A DNA stretch of 64,000 nt from Sporolactobacillus shoreicorticis (GCF_024125445.1 NZ_JAMXWM010000002.1:1-64000), one strand, 5' to 3'. Positions 46,576 to 55,777 are shown, counted from the stretch's first letter. Numbers and translations are program-made. Notes: generated from the letters alone by a model not told the origin.

Positions 46576-46839
46576 ATACGGGGGAACGCAAAAGCCAACG
46601 CATCCTTCGGAAGTAAGGACCAGGCACTTTTTGCCCGTTTTTTCTTTGTCTAGGAAATTATAAACGATCGATTTGTGGATATAACTGCTGTTAAACGAAC
46701 TGTGAAATTTGAATCATGACAACCGTGATGCTAACGCACGAACAGGGCAGGGATCTATGAAGCGGATTGTGCTCAAAAAAACAAAATAATCATGCTGAGG
46801 ACCGAAATTCGCGCTCCAACGGCCGGATTCCTGCTTAAA

Positions 46840-46877
46840 GAAAACAGCACCCTCCTTTTTTAATCAAGAGGGTGCTG
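46840..46877 (-). terminator. Terminator of the dha operon
   Basis: CAGCACCCTC pairs with GAGGGTGCTG around 13 bases; on the minus strand a short TTTT follows. It lies 18 bases after the dhaM stop. Confidence 0.75.
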
Positions 46878-46895
46878 CGTTGGCCTACGGCGTTT

Positions 46896-47282
46896 TTACG
46901 GCATTTTGCCAAGCTTCATTGAGGCGATATCGGCTTTTATTTCGTCCATGCTTTTGTTTAAACCACTGTCGACAATCGCGGTGATGGCACCTTCGACAAA
47001 GGCTGCGTCGACAATTTCGACTTTGCTGCCGTCCTCTTCAAGAAAATCGAGAGCCATTTGCGCATTCATATAAGCGCTGCCCATATCAAAGAAAACAAGT
47101 ACGCCATCTTCAGAATAGACGTCATGGACGGCATTGCTGATTTTGTTCATATCCGTGCCCAATCGATCATCTTCGGTACCGCCAGCGAGGGCGACCGGTG
47201 CATCTTTAGCCATCTGAGCGGCAAGTTCTCTAATGCCTTCAACAATTTTTCGGCTATGTGAAACAAGTACAATTCCAACCAT
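46896..47282 (-). CDS. dhaM: Dihydroxyacetone kinase phosphotransfer subunit
   Basis: This 128-residue EIIA-mannose-type domain carries the phosphorylatable histidine in LVSHSRKIVEG (H9) and passes phosphate from HPr to the ADP held in DhaL. FDMGSAYMNAQMALDFL is the other family segment. It is the short, single-domain DhaM of Firmicutes. It ends the dhaK-dhaL-dhaM operon, 32 bases after dhaL, and is followed by a terminator. Confidence 0.9.
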   Translation of the reverse strand: MVGIVLVSHSRKIVEGIRELAAQMAKDAPVALAGGTEDDRLGTDMNKISNAVHDVYSEDGVLVFFDMGSAYMNAQMALDFLEEDGSKVEIVDAAFVEGAITAIVDSGLNKSMDEIKADIASMKLGKMP

Positions 47283-47314
47283 TTTAACGGATCCTTCCTG
47301 AATAAAATTGGGAT

Positions 47315-47947
47315 TTAAGCTTCTGAAAAGTAGTCAGCTATAGCTCCCAGAATCAGAGCAACCGAGGCAGCCCCCGGGTCTTGGTGGCCGATACTGCGTT
47401 CACCGACATAGCTTGCTCTTCCTTTTTTAGCGACAAGCTTTTCCGTTTCTTTTAAGCCCTTTTCAGAGCCCTCCTTAACGGCTTGAAGAACCTCAACTGT
47501 ATTTTTGCCTTGCTGGACAGCTTGTTCCCCGGCTTCATAGGCCGGAATCAATGCATCAAGCATCGTTTTTTCACCGGCATCTGATTTTCCGCGCATCTTA
47601 ATGCCTTCAATTGAAGCTTTGAGCAGGTTAATGTAGTCTTCAATGGTGATTTCAGTTTTGTCTTTGAGTGTCATTGAAGCTCTTAGAAATGCCGTACCGA
47701 ATAGCGGTCCAGATGCTCCGCCGACATGGGCGACCAAAGCCATACCACTTTTTTTGAAAAGATCGGCAGCGGTTTCGAAGCTGCCTTCATCGAGTGTTTT
47801 CTTCACAAAGGAGAAGCCCCGGCTCATGTTAATTCCGTGGTCGCCGTCGCCAATGGCCCCGTCTAATTCTGTCAAATGCTGTTTATTATTTTCAATGATG
47901 TCTGCCGCGTGATTCAGTGCACCGATTACTTGATTCAGTTCTGCCAT
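47315..47947 (-). CDS. dhaL: Dihydroxyacetone kinase ADP-binding subunit
   Basis: This 210-residue subunit binds ADP as a permanent cofactor and phosphorylates dihydroxyacetone held by DhaK. The metal- and nucleotide-binding motif is LDGAIGDGDHGINMSRGF (about 24-41), with GPLFGTAFLRA and GRASYVGERSIGHQDPGA further on. An AAGGA ribosome site lies ten bases before the ATG, inside the overrunning end of dhaK. Confidence 0.9.
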   Translation of the reverse strand: MAELNQVIGALNHAADIIENNKQHLTELDGAIGDGDHGINMSRGFSFVKKTLDEGSFETAADLFKKSGMALVAHVGGASGPLFGTAFLRASMTLKDKTEITIEDYINLLKASIEGIKMRGKSDAGEKTMLDALIPAYEAGEQAVQQGKNTVEVLQAVKEGSEKGLKETEKLVAKKGRASYVGERSIGHQDPGAASVALILGAIADYFSEA

Positions 47948-48962
47948 AAGTCATCCATCCTTTTTTATTGATTATTTTGAATGCCGGTGTGTCTGCCGGG
48001 TCATCAAGTAGTGATTTCAGTTCATCGTCTAATTTAAGAACGGTCAGTGACATACCCGCCATTTCCAGAGATGTCATATATTCACCGACAAAGGTGCGAT
48101 GAATGGTCGTGCCGAGTGATTTGAGAAGATCGTGCACCTTATTATTAACGATATAAAGTTCCATCAGCGGAGTGGCTCCCATGCCGTTCACCATCAATGC
48201 AACTTCTTCGCCTGATTTTATCGGCTCGTCGGCTTGAATTTTATTAAAAAGTTCTTCAGTGAGCTCATCAGCTGTTTTGATTTTCTCGCGATGCGTGCCT
48301 GGTTCGCCATGAATACCGGTGCCGATTTCGACTTCATCTTCAGCTAGTGTAAAATTTGGTTTTCCGGCTGAAGGGACGGTACACGGGCTGAGTGCCATAC
48401 CCATACTGTGTATGCGTTTAATCGACTTTTCGGCGACTGCTTTTACTTTTTGTAAATCCCATCCGCGCTCTACCGCCGCCCCGGCAATTTTATGAACGAG
48501 TACGGTGCCGGCAATTCCGCGTCGTCCTGCCGTAAAGGTACTGTCTTCCACGGCAACATCGTCATTCACGATCACTTGTTCAATCTCGATGCCTTCCATC
48601 TCCGCCAGTTCTTTTGCCATATCGAAGTTCATCACGTCACCGCTGTAGTTTTTCACGACGAGCAGCACACCTTTGCCTCTGTCGACGGCTTTGATGGCTT
48701 CATAGATTTGATCCGGTGTAGGAGAGGTGAAAATATCGCCGGCGACCGCGGCATCCAGCATACCTTTGCCAATATAACCTGCATGTGTCGGTTCATGACC
48801 ACTGCCGCCTCCGCTGACCACGGCAACCTTTTGACCGTCTAAATTCTGACGAATAAGCACATTTGTATTCTCAAGTCTTGTTAAATACTCAGGGTATGCC
48901 TTGGTCATGCCAAGCAACATTTCGTTCAAACTGTTTTCCGGTTGATTGATCAATTTTTTCAT
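47892..48962 (-). CDS. dhaK: Dihydroxyacetone kinase substrate-binding subunit with extended C-terminus
   Basis: This 356-residue DhaK binds dihydroxyacetone through a covalent hemiaminal with the histidine in TGIHGEPG. VVSGGGSGHEPTHAGYIG (about 49-66) and NGMGATPLMEL are present. GGGAGG precedes the ATG. DhaK is normally about 330 residues and ends near DTPAFK. Here the frame runs on for 26 codons, through the dhaL ribosome site and 56 bases into dhaL. One base fewer in an AAAA run after TTC would give a stop at the expected place, so a one-base insertion is likely. The core is intact and probably active. Confidence 0.88.
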   Translation of the reverse strand: MKKLINQPENSLNEMLLGMTKAYPEYLTRLENTNVLIRQNLDGQKVAVVSGGGSGHEPTHAGYIGKGMLDAAVAGDIFTSPTPDQIYEAIKAVDRGKGVLLVVKNYSGDVMNFDMAKELAEMEGIEIEQVIVNDDVAVEDSTFTAGRRGIAGTVLVHKIAGAAVERGWDLQKVKAVAEKSIKRIHSMGMALSPCTVPSAGKPNFTLAEDEVEIGTGIHGEPGTHREKIKTADELTEELFNKIQADEPIKSGEEVALMVNGMGATPLMELYIVNNKVHDLLKSLGTTIHRTFVGEYMTSLEMAGMSLTVLKLDDELKSLLDDPADTPAFKIINKKGWMTYGRTESSNRCTESRGRHH

Positions 48963-48980
48963 GATAATGCCTCCCTAATA

Positions 48981-49133
48981 GAGTCTGTTCAAAAAGGAGG
49001 ACAAAAAGAGCGGAGAAACAAGCTGACGCAGAACTTCCGCAGGATGCGGTGACTTTCGCGTTATGCACAGGACGTGCATGTTCTTAGCGAAAGATCCACA
49101 TTGCCTTTTTCCCGGACTTTTTGAACGCCCTCT
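48981..49133. repeat. Long hairpin-forming repeat element
   Basis: The element begins GTTCAAAAAG and ends CTTTTTGAAC, and has nested complementary pieces, such as AACTTCCGCAGGATGCGGT and the ATGCACAGGACGTGCAT and CTTTCGC/GCGAAAG pairs. It encodes no protein. It lies between dhaK and the glpF remnant and resembles the roughly 150-base non-coding repeats scattered in Bacillus-related genomes. Confidence 0.65.
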
Positions 49134-49152
49134 AATATAATTAATCGTTTGC

Positions 49153-49817
49153 TTAGTGAAAAAGAAGAACGTAAGCGGCAGCTCCGCAAATACCTCCGAG
49201 GATCGGAGCGGTGCCGGTAATCCAGGCGTAGGCCCAATTCCCGCGTAGGATTAATGGTATAGCCGGTGGTGCGACCGAGCGAAAGGCCAATGGCAAAAAT
49301 GAGAATGCCGATGGCGAGTCCCATAAGCCCGGGAGCCATTTTTTGCGAGACGATACCGATAATCCCAAACAAAAGGACAAACGTATTAATGAATTCAATT
49401 CACCGAAAAAGTTGAAAAACCTGCTGCGATTGCAGGGCCGGTGGAGAATACGCCTAGTTTGACTTCCGGATCGGATGTTGTCTCAAAATGTTTGTAGAAA
49501 TGGAGAAACAGAACGACCGCAGAAAGAAATGCGCTGATAAGTTGCGCACTGATATACGCGGCAGCGCTGCTCCATGGAAATTGGCCAATGCTCGCAAGTT
49601 CCAAAGTTACGGCCGGATTAAAATGTGCACCGCTGATGCTACCGAAAAGCCAGACCGGAAGAGCAACAGCGAAGGCCCACCCGGCTGTGATCACAATCCA
49701 GCCCGATTTTTCCGCTTTCGATTTTTTCAAGATGACATTGGCCCCTGCACCATCTCCTAAAAGCACCATAATGAATGTGCCGACCAGTTTTCCTGAAAAC
49801 GCTCCCGTTTTTATCAC
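49153..49817 (-). pseudogene. glpF: Disrupted glycerol facilitator gene
   Basis: Joined frames give a GlpF-like aquaporin: LVGTFIMVLLGDGAGANV, SGAHFNPAVTLELA (first NPA), FGIIGIVSQKMAPGLMGL, INPT (second motif), then WAYAWITGTAPILGGICGAAAYV at the end. Three lesions are visible. The codon at the expected start is ACG eight bases after GGAGG. An extra T near 49398 turns AATGAATTC into AATTGAATTC and gives a stop. About 25-30 codons after the second NPA are missing and the frame changes. It lies upstream of dhaKLM on the same strand and once probably supplied glycerol to it. Confidence 0.88.
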
Positions 49818-50080
49818 CTCCCATTTTTCTTGCTATCATTGGGGGAAGTATAAAAATGTGCTCAAACGAGACATGAAGTGTTCATATTTAACGGTATATC
49901 TGCCCGGAGCAAAAATCAATCATCCAATTGATCATTGATTGCACTCGTTCTATGCTTCATGTTGATGCCCAGACCGTATCTGTGTTATGGAATTTCACTA
50001 GTGAACAGCAGAAACAGTTTAAAAAAATTTAGGGAAACGCAACTTTAGTTCTTACAGCAGATTTCCTAGGAGTGAGTCAA

Positions 50081-50173
50081 ATGAAAACGACCGATATTAA
50101 GTTGCCTGTTAGTATCGTTATGGCAATCATGTTTCTTTTCAATACCCACTTTTTTGTAATATATTCATTATAG
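50081..50173 (+). CDS. Possible 30-residue hydrophobic peptide
   Basis: ATG with TAGGAG eight bases upstream opens a 30-codon frame with one hydrophobic stretch (VSIVMAIMFLF). The ribosome site is good but the peptide has no recognised relatives. It may be the start of a truncated gene. Confidence 0.3.
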   Translation: MKTTDIKLPVSIVMAIMFLFNTHFFVIYSL

Positions 50174-50237
50174 ATTTAAATCTATTTATTAAACGATTAA
50201 TTGAGCAAATATCAATAATCATTGTGAACAATAAGCC

Positions 50238-50396
50238 ATGAGAATTGCCATAATAACATTTTTTCTTGGGTTAATTAATGTTGGTTGGCTGGTTCTTATT
50301 GTAGGATTGATTACTCTGCTCTGTGGTGTTTCCACAGTCGTATTTTTAAATTTAAAAGAATCCCGCTTATATTGGGAAGGTATTTTTTTTAAGTAG
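50238..50396 (+). CDS. Possible 52-residue membrane peptide
   Basis: The frame encodes MRIAIITFFLGLINVGWLVL and a further hydrophobic stretch, then LYWEGIFFK. Two membrane helices are likely. No good ribosome site is visible, so it may be a remnant rather than a gene. Confidence 0.25.
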   Translation: MRIAIITFFLGLINVGWLVLIVGLITLLCGVSTVVFLNLKESRLYWEGIFFK

Positions 50397-50476
50397 ATAA
50401 TCTATTGGTGTAAAGAAAATATCAACTATTTATTGACAGGTCAAGAGGCTATCTCAAAAGCCCCTAAAAATAAATG

Positions 50477-50518
50477 GGGAGAGAGAAAAGTTCAATTTTT
50501 CTCTCTCCCTTTTTTTGA
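50477..50518. terminator. Hairpin terminator near larR
   Basis: GGGAGAGAGAAAA pairs perfectly with TTTTCTCTCTCCC around seven bases; T-runs follow on the plus strand. An outer ATCTCAAAA/TTTTGAGAT pair extends it. It is about 190 bases from the larR stop. Confidence 0.6.
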
Positions 50519-50707
50519 GATGCTCCCGGCATGGACGGCGGCTTGGTGGTGAAAGTCGGCGACAGGTTTGCCAGTAGAAACCGTAGATGAGGGCGAGGTG
50601 TATGTGAGATGAAATCTAGAGAGACGACGAACAGAAACTGGATACGAGGTAAAGTCTGATACGGTCCGAATTTTTTGCAATAGATCTAGTATCTTGGTAT
50701 GACGATG

Positions 50708-51373
50708 TTAATTCGCAATATGGTCCAATAGATAACTGATATCTGTGATGATTAGTTTTCGATTTTTGACAATCAGCGCGCCGTCACGTTTTAATTCACC
50801 CAGCATTCGATTGACGCTGCTGCGTGCGCTGATGCCGCAGAAGCCGGCAATGTCATCATTTGTTAATAAGAAATCGATCAGAATTCCCTCACGTACTTTG
50901 CGGCCGAATAAATCAATTAAACTGTAAATAAACGCGCAAACTGCGCCTTTTTTTCCGTTCATGATCATTCGCTGGGAACGGAATATATTCTCCGATAATT
51001 TCTTGCGATAGTAACTTTTGACATAGTTCTGCAGCTCCGGTGTCGCATTGACGTATTTCCAAAAAGTGACGCGATCCACTTGATAGAAGGTCGCTTCATT
51101 GGATTCCACACGTACATTAAAAGGCTGTTCGGTAAACTTGGACACCTCATCACGCAGGAGTGAGATCACATCCGGTTTAGCGATATAGGATAAGTTAAAT
51201 TCACGGCCATCTTGCAAAATGATGCTGTTCTTTATAATTCCCTTTTTGAGAACATAAGTATACCGTTCTTCGAGTCCGTGATAAGTCAGATAGGTATGTC
51301 TGCTTTTGTTAATTGTCGGTACATTGTGTGCATCCAGAAAATTAATTAAATATTCAATTTCACTTAATACCAT
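50708..51373 (-). CDS. larR: Crp/Fnr family regulator of the lactate racemase operon
   Basis: This 221-residue Crp/Fnr protein has an N-terminal cyclic-nucleotide-binding-like fold (1-130) and a winged helix with DDIAGFCGISARSSVNRMLGELKRDGAL (about 175-202). No FNR-type cysteine cluster is seen. In Lactobacillus plantarum LarR activates the lar operon in response to the balance of L- and D-lactate. Here it is divergent from larA, which supports the same role. I choose the ATG at 51373, seven bases after GGAAGGA. Confidence 0.82.
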   Translation of the reverse strand: MVLSEIEYLINFLDAHNVPTINKSRHTYLTYHGLEERYTYVLKKGIIKNSIILQDGREFNLSYIAKPDVISLLRDEVSKFTEQPFNVRVESNEATFYQVDRVTFWKYVNATPELQNYVKSYYRKKLSENIFRSQRMIMNGKKGAVCAFIYSLIDLFGRKVREGILIDFLLTNDDIAGFCGISARSSVNRMLGELKRDGALIVKNRKLIITDISYLLDHIAN

Positions 51374-51685
51374 CGATTTTTCCTTCCCGTCACAATCGTT
51401 CAAGTTGAAAAACAGAGTTACAATTGTTACATTTAACTCTATTTTAACTGCTTTTTACCCAATGTATGTCACAAATAAAGTGTACATTTGTTAACTTTTT
51501 TTGATAATAGCAAACGGAACGGACAGTCTTTTTGTTTTGATTTATAACAGATGGTGCATGTAGCAAAGGTTGTGGAGCCTAGTGATACGCATGGCGCGGG
51601 TCACTTTTTCTCATACTATCTTCATAGATGGTTCATGCGCGCATCTTTGCAAAATAAAAAGATCTGAAAAGAGGGCTGTCCGTTA
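51374..51685. promoter_or_regulatory. larR-larA divergent control region
   Basis: No gene lies in these 312 bases. TTACAATTGTTACA with a perfect ACAATTGT core (51420-51427) is a Crp/Fnr-like palindrome near larR, and a related CATTTGTTAAC lies about 65 bases further. They are candidate LarR sites, but the spacing to larA is long and I could not fix the larA promoter. Confidence 0.45.
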
Positions 51686-52960
51686 ATGGTTAGCATTGAA
51701 CTTCCTTATGACAAAACAACAATTACGGCTCATTTGCCCGATCAAAATTATGCGGGCAAATTGGTATCTCAAGCCGCGACGTACCACACGAATCGTTCGG
51801 AAAACAAAATCGTCGAGGATTCGCTCGATCATCCAATCGGTTCCGCTCCTTTGGAAGAACTGGCCAGAGGCAAGAAAAATATCGTGATTATCAGCTCGGA
51901 TCATACGCGACCGGTTCCATCGCACATTATTACACCGATCCTTTTGCGACGTTTACGTGAAGCTTCTCCGGATGCGCGCATTCGTATTCTCGTTGCGACC
52001 GGCTTTCATCGTCCGTCCACTCGCGCTGAACTTGTTAACAAATATGGACAAAAGATTGTCGATGAAGAAGAAATCGTCATGCATATTTCGACCGACGATG
52101 CGGCGATGGTCAAAATCGGGCAGCTTCCGTCCGGAGGGGCGTGCATCATCAACCGAATTGCTGCCGAAGCGGATTTGCTGCTTTCGGAAGGATTTATTGA
52201 ATCGCATTTCTTTGCCGGATTTTCTGGAGGGCGCAAATCCGTGCTTCCGGGTGTTGCTTCCTACAAAACGATTATGGCCAATCACTCCGGCCCGTTTATT
52301 GACTCCAATAAAGCACGTACCGGGAATTTAAATCATAATCCGATTCATAAGGACATGGTTTATGCAGCACGCAAGGCGAACCTGGCATTTATCGTCAATG
52401 TGGTGCTTGATGAGGACAAGAAAATCATCGGTTCTTTTGCCGGAGATATGGAAGAAGCACATCAAAAAGGCTGCGCCTTTCTCCGCAGACTGTCCAGCGT
52501 CAAGAAGATTGACTGTGACATCGCTATTTCAACCAACGGTGGCTATCCTTTGGATCAGAATATTTATCAGGCAGTAAAAGGGATGACGGCCGCCGAAGCA
52601 ACAAATAAAGAAGGCGGCACGATCATTATGGTTGCCGGCTGTCGGGACGGGCATGGCGGTGAAGGCTTCTACCATAATCTCGCGGATGTTTCCGATCCGA
52701 AGGAATTCTTGGATCGCGCCATCCATACGCCGAAACTGGAAACGATCCCGGATCAATGGACGGCTCAGATTCTGGCACGGATTCTTGTCCATCATCATGT
52801 CATTATGGTTTCTGACTTAGTTGATCCCGAACTGATCACCGGCATGCACATGGAACTTGCGCCTTCTCTTGATCAAGCACTTGAACTGGCTTATGCACGC
52901 GAAGGAAAGGATGCCCAAATTGCTGTTATTCCTGATGGTTTGGGTGTTATCGTTCAATAA
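51686..52960 (+). CDS. larA: Nickel-pincer lactate racemase
   Basis: This 424-residue enzyme interconverts L- and D-lactate with the nickel-pincer nucleotide. All residues known to matter in L. plantarum LarA fall at the same numbers: R75 in [10 protein letters not shown]108 in ATGFHRP, H174 in ESHFF, the cofactor-binding K184 in [10 protein letters not shown], and the nickel-ligand H200 in ANHSGPF. It is therefore expected to be active on lactate. It is the first gene of larA-B-C-D-E, divergent from larR. Confidence 0.95.
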   Translation: MVSIELPYDKTTITAHLPDQNYAGKLVSQAATYHTNRSENKIVEDSLDHPIGSAPLEELARGKKNIVIISSDHTRPVPSHIITPILLRRLREASPDARIRILVATGFHRPSTRAELVNKYGQKIVDEEEIVMHISTDDAAMVKIGQLPSGGACIINRIAAEADLLLSEGFIESHFFAGFSGGRKSVLPGVASYKTIMANHSGPFIDSNKARTGNLNHNPIHKDMVYAARKANLAFIVNVVLDEDKKIIGSFAGDMEEAHQKGCAFLRRLSSVKKIDCDIAISTNGGYPLDQNIYQAVKGMTAAEATNKEGGTIIMVAGCRDGHGGEGFYHNLADVSDPKEFLDRAIHTPKLETIPDQWTAQILARILVHHHVIMVSDLVDPELITGMHMELAPSLDQALELAYAREGKDAQIAVIPDGLGVIVQ

Positions 52961-52991
52961 TAATTTCAGGAAGAGAGGGGGCGGACAGAAA

Positions 52992-53726
52992 ATGGAACAT
53001 GACGAACTGCATGAACTGTTTCAAGCTGCTTCTGAGCCCGGTCAAGCTGTAGAACGCGGAATAGACAGCGGTTTTGCGGATCTCGGTTTTGCAAAGGTTG
53101 ATCTGGCACGAAAGCAGCGCAACGGCTACCCGGAAGTGATTTACGGCGAAGGAAAAACAGCAGAACAGATCATCAGCATCATTGAGACGATGCGCAAGCA
53201 GACAATGAACATTTTATGTACACGCCTTTCCTCAGAAAAGTTTGAAGCAATAAAAAAAGCGGAACCGGATGCTGTTTATTATAAAGAGGCTCGCTGCGCA
53301 CTTGTGAATCGTGCCGAAACAAAGAAAACCAGCAGCTATATCGCGATTGTGACGGCCGGAACCTCAGATATTCCGGTTGCCGAAGAGGCAGCAGTTACTG
53401 CTGAAGCATATGGGAACAGCGTGAAACGGATTTACGATGTTGGTGTTGCCGGTATTCATCGGTTATTTGCACGTTTAGATGTCATTCGCGCAGCAAAGGT
53501 TGTGATTGTCATTGCCGGTATGGAAGGTGCGCTCGCCAGTGTGGTCGGCGGTCTGATTGACAAACCGCTGATTGCTGTACCGACGAGCGTTGGTTACGGC
53601 ACTAATTTAAAAGGGATAACAGCGCTTCTAACAATGCTCAACAGCTGCGCGTCGGGAATCACTGTGGTGAATATTGACAATGGTTTTGGTGCTGCCTACT
53701 CAGCAAGCATGATTAATCATTTGTAA
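52992..53726 (+). CDS. larB: Pincer cofactor carboxylase/hydrolase
   Basis: This 244-residue enzyme starts cofactor synthesis by carboxylating the pyridinium ring of nicotinic acid adenine dinucleotide and releasing AMP. The C-terminal half is PurE-like ([43 protein letters not shown]). C219 in LNSCASGI matches the cysteine that binds the substrate in L. plantarum LarB. I choose the ATG at 52992; the open frame reaches back into larA but lacks a ribosome site there. Confidence 0.92.
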   Translation: MEHDELHELFQAASEPGQAVERGIDSGFADLGFAKVDLARKQRNGYPEVIYGEGKTAEQIISIIETMRKQTMNILCTRLSSEKFEAIKKAEPDAVYYKEARCALVNRAETKKTSSYIAIVTAGTSDIPVAEEAAVTAEAYGNSVKRIYDVGVAGIHRLFARLDVIRAAKVVIVIAGMEGALASVVGGLIDKPLIAVPTSVGYGTNLKGITALLTMLNSCASGITVVNIDNGFGAAYSASMINHL

Positions 53727-53755
53727 AATAGTCTTGTCCCACGAGGAGGAATCAG

Positions 53756-54994
53756 ATGAAAACTCTTTATTTAGATGCTTTTTCCGGAATCAGCGGCGAC
53801 ATGTTCATCGGCGCGCTGCTTGATCTTGGTGTCAATTTTGAGCAATTTCAAACGGAACTTGCAAAATTGCATGTTGGGGATTACCGGCTTCGCCATGAGC
53901 GTCTTGCGAAAAACAGCATTTACGGCACCAACTTTGATGTCGAGATGAATGATGAAAAGGATCATGGATTTATTGAACCTCATGATCATCATCATCACGA
54001 CGTGCGGCATTTGAGCGACATTTGTTCCCTCATTGATTCAAGCGACTTATCCGCAAAAATCAAGAAGCAATCGATTTCCGTTTTTACTGAGATCGCGAAA
54101 GCGGAAGCAGCCGTCCATCAGATGACTTTGGCCGACGTCCATTTTCATGAGGTCGGCGCTTTGGATTCGATTGTCGACATTGTCGGCTGTTTTATCGCAC
54201 TTGACTTATTAGGCGTCGATGACGTGGGCGCATCCGCACTTACCGATGGTTCCGGTTTTATTCGTGTCGCGCATGGGCAGATGCCGGTACCGGTACCTGC
54301 GGTCATGCAAATGCGCATTGGAACCGCTATCCCAATTAAACAGCGCACGGATATTCAGACCGAACTCATTACGCCGACCGGTATGGGTCTTGTCAAGGAG
54401 ATTGTCAGTCACTTTGGAACGATTCCGGAAGATGGGGTCCTGCTCAAGACCGGATATGGATTCGGTAAGCGCGACACAGGATCTTTTAACGCGCTGCGTG
54501 CGCTGCTTTTTGAAACGAAAAAGAGCAGACAAACGGTGAATACCGATCATGATGAGGTGCTGCTGATCGAAGCAAATCTTGATGATCAAAGCGGTGAATC
54601 GCTTGGTTTTGCAATGGATCAGCTTATCGATGCAGGTGCATTTGATGTATTTTTTACACCAATTTACATGAAGAAAAATCGGCCGGCTTGCAAGCTGTCT
54701 GTTCTTTGCGCGCCTGAAGAACGTGATACGTTTGTTAATCTGCTGCTGAAGCATACGTCTACCATTGGTGTCCGCTATCAAGTGATGCAGCGGTCTATCA
54801 TGCAGCGCCAATTTAAAAAAGTAGAAACAAAGTTTGGAACGATTCGTGTGAAGGTTGCCCGCCGTGATGGAGTCGTCAAGCAGACTGCTGAGTATGATGA
54901 CTGCGCGTGCGCGGCGCGTACGCACGGCGTTTCTCTGGCAGCGGTTGAGCAGGAGGTTAGACGGCAGTTGTCAGATTCATTGAATCAGAATTAG
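53756..54994 (+). CDS. larC: Pincer cofactor nickel insertase, single uninterrupted frame
   Basis: This 412-residue protein inserts nickel into the pincer nucleotide in a CTP-dependent reaction. LYLDAFSGISGDMFIGALLDLG opens it; a histidine-rich loop EPHDHHHHDVRH (about 75-86) may gather nickel; VHFHEVGALDSIVDIVG (about 128) and the C-terminal EANLDDQSGESLGFAMDQL (about 275) are family landmarks. In L. plantarum larC is two overlapping frames joined by ribosomal frameshifting; here both halves are one frame. GAGGAGG precedes the ATG. Confidence 0.93.
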   Translation: MKTLYLDAFSGISGDMFIGALLDLGVNFEQFQTELAKLHVGDYRLRHERLAKNSIYGTNFDVEMNDEKDHGFIEPHDHHHHDVRHLSDICSLIDSSDLSAKIKKQSISVFTEIAKAEAAVHQMTLADVHFHEVGALDSIVDIVGCFIALDLLGVDDVGASALTDGSGFIRVAHGQMPVPVPAVMQMRIGTAIPIKQRTDIQTELITPTGMGLVKEIVSHFGTIPEDGVLLKTGYGFGKRDTGSFNALRALLFETKKSRQTVNTDHDEVLLIEANLDDQSGESLGFAMDQLIDAGAFDVFFTPIYMKKNRPACKLSVLCAPEERDTFVNLLLKHTSTIGVRYQVMQRSIMQRQFKKVETKFGTIRVKVARRDGVVKQTAEYDDCACAARTHGVSLAAVEQEVRRQLSDSLNQN

Positions 54995-55017
54995 ATTATT
55001 TGGAGGAGAATACGGTC

Positions 55018-55728
55018 ATGCATCAATTAATTGCGGAATTTTTGGGGACGGCGTTAATGATTGTTTTTGGTGTTGGCGTGCACTGCTGCGAGGTACTCAA
55101 TACATCGAAATATCAGAATTCCGGTCACATTTTCGCTATTACAACCTGGGGCTTTGGTATTACGATCTCATTATTTATCTTCGGCGATGTTTGTATTAAT
55201 CCTGCGATGGTTGTCGCACAGGCGGTTCTTGGCAATATTCCGTGGACAAGCGTCATTCCATTAAGCCTTGCAGAAGTACTCGGCGGTATTTTCGGTTCGA
55301 TTGTTGTTTTTATTGCTTATTACGATCAATTCAATGCGTCTAAAGACATCGATCGGATCAAAATTCGCAACATTTTTTCAACCAATCCAAATGTGCGTCA
55401 TTTGCCGCGCAACTTTTTCGTCGAATTTATTGATACGTTTATTTTTATTACGGCAATCTTGGCAATCGCTTCGATTAAAACACCGGGCATCGTGCCGATC
55501 GGTGTCGGCCTTCTTGTATGGGCCATCGGCATGGGCATGGGTGGTCCGACAGGATTCGCCATGAACCTCGCGCGTGACATGGGGCCACGTATTGCTCACG
55601 CGATCCTGCCGATCCCGGGTGGCAAAGCCGATAGTGATTGGCAATACGGCATTATTGTTCCGGGCATCGCGCCGTTCTTAGGCGCTGCCTGTGCTGCGCT
55701 TTTTGCCCGAGGCTTCCTCGGACTATAA
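55018..55728 (+). CDS. larD: Lactate channel of the aquaglyceroporin family
   Basis: This 236-residue MIP-family protein has six membrane helices. LarD homologues carry lactic acid across the membrane. The first pore motif is INPAMVV; the second, normally NPAR, reads NLAR in FAMNLARDMGPR, so one pore asparagine box is changed. I choose the ATG at 55018 behind GGAGGA. It lies between larC and larE, which makes a lactate role more likely than glycerol. A dead glpF lies 5 kb upstream, so this is the only intact channel of the family here. Confidence 0.85.
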   Translation: MHQLIAEFLGTALMIVFGVGVHCCEVLNTSKYQNSGHIFAITTWGFGITISLFIFGDVCINPAMVVAQAVLGNIPWTSVIPLSLAEVLGGIFGSIVVFIAYYDQFNASKDIDRIKIRNIFSTNPNVRHLPRNFFVEFIDTFIFITAILAIASIKTPGIVPIGVGLLVWAIGMGMGGPTGFAMNLARDMGPRIAHAILPIPGGKADSDWQYGIIVPGIAPFLGAACAALFARGFLGL

Positions 55729-55777
55729 CCAGGCTGTCATTAATACAAATAACTATAAAAAAGGAAGGTAACTACTG

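Larger units (their letters stand above)
46221..46895. other. Intergenic region with a cluster of short palindromes
   Basis: No gene was found in these 675 bases. The middle holds four copies of a short palindromic repeat (46387-46575, listed separately) and the right end holds the dhaM terminator. Confidence 0.65.
49818..50707. other. Intergenic region between glpF remnant and larR
   Basis: No recognisable gene was found. Two short hydrophobic open frames on the plus strand (50081-50173 and 50238-50396) are listed separately at low confidence. From about 49927 to 50034 another frame reads as a protein-like tail ending NFTSEQQKQFKKI without a start. A strong hairpin (50477-50518) lies at the right. 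Confidence 0.5.

Noticed and set aside
54209-54925. A 238-codon minus-strand frame opposite larC
   Set aside because: It lies wholly within larC; the predicted protein has no recognisable motif and low-complexity Arg/His composition typical of antisense frames.
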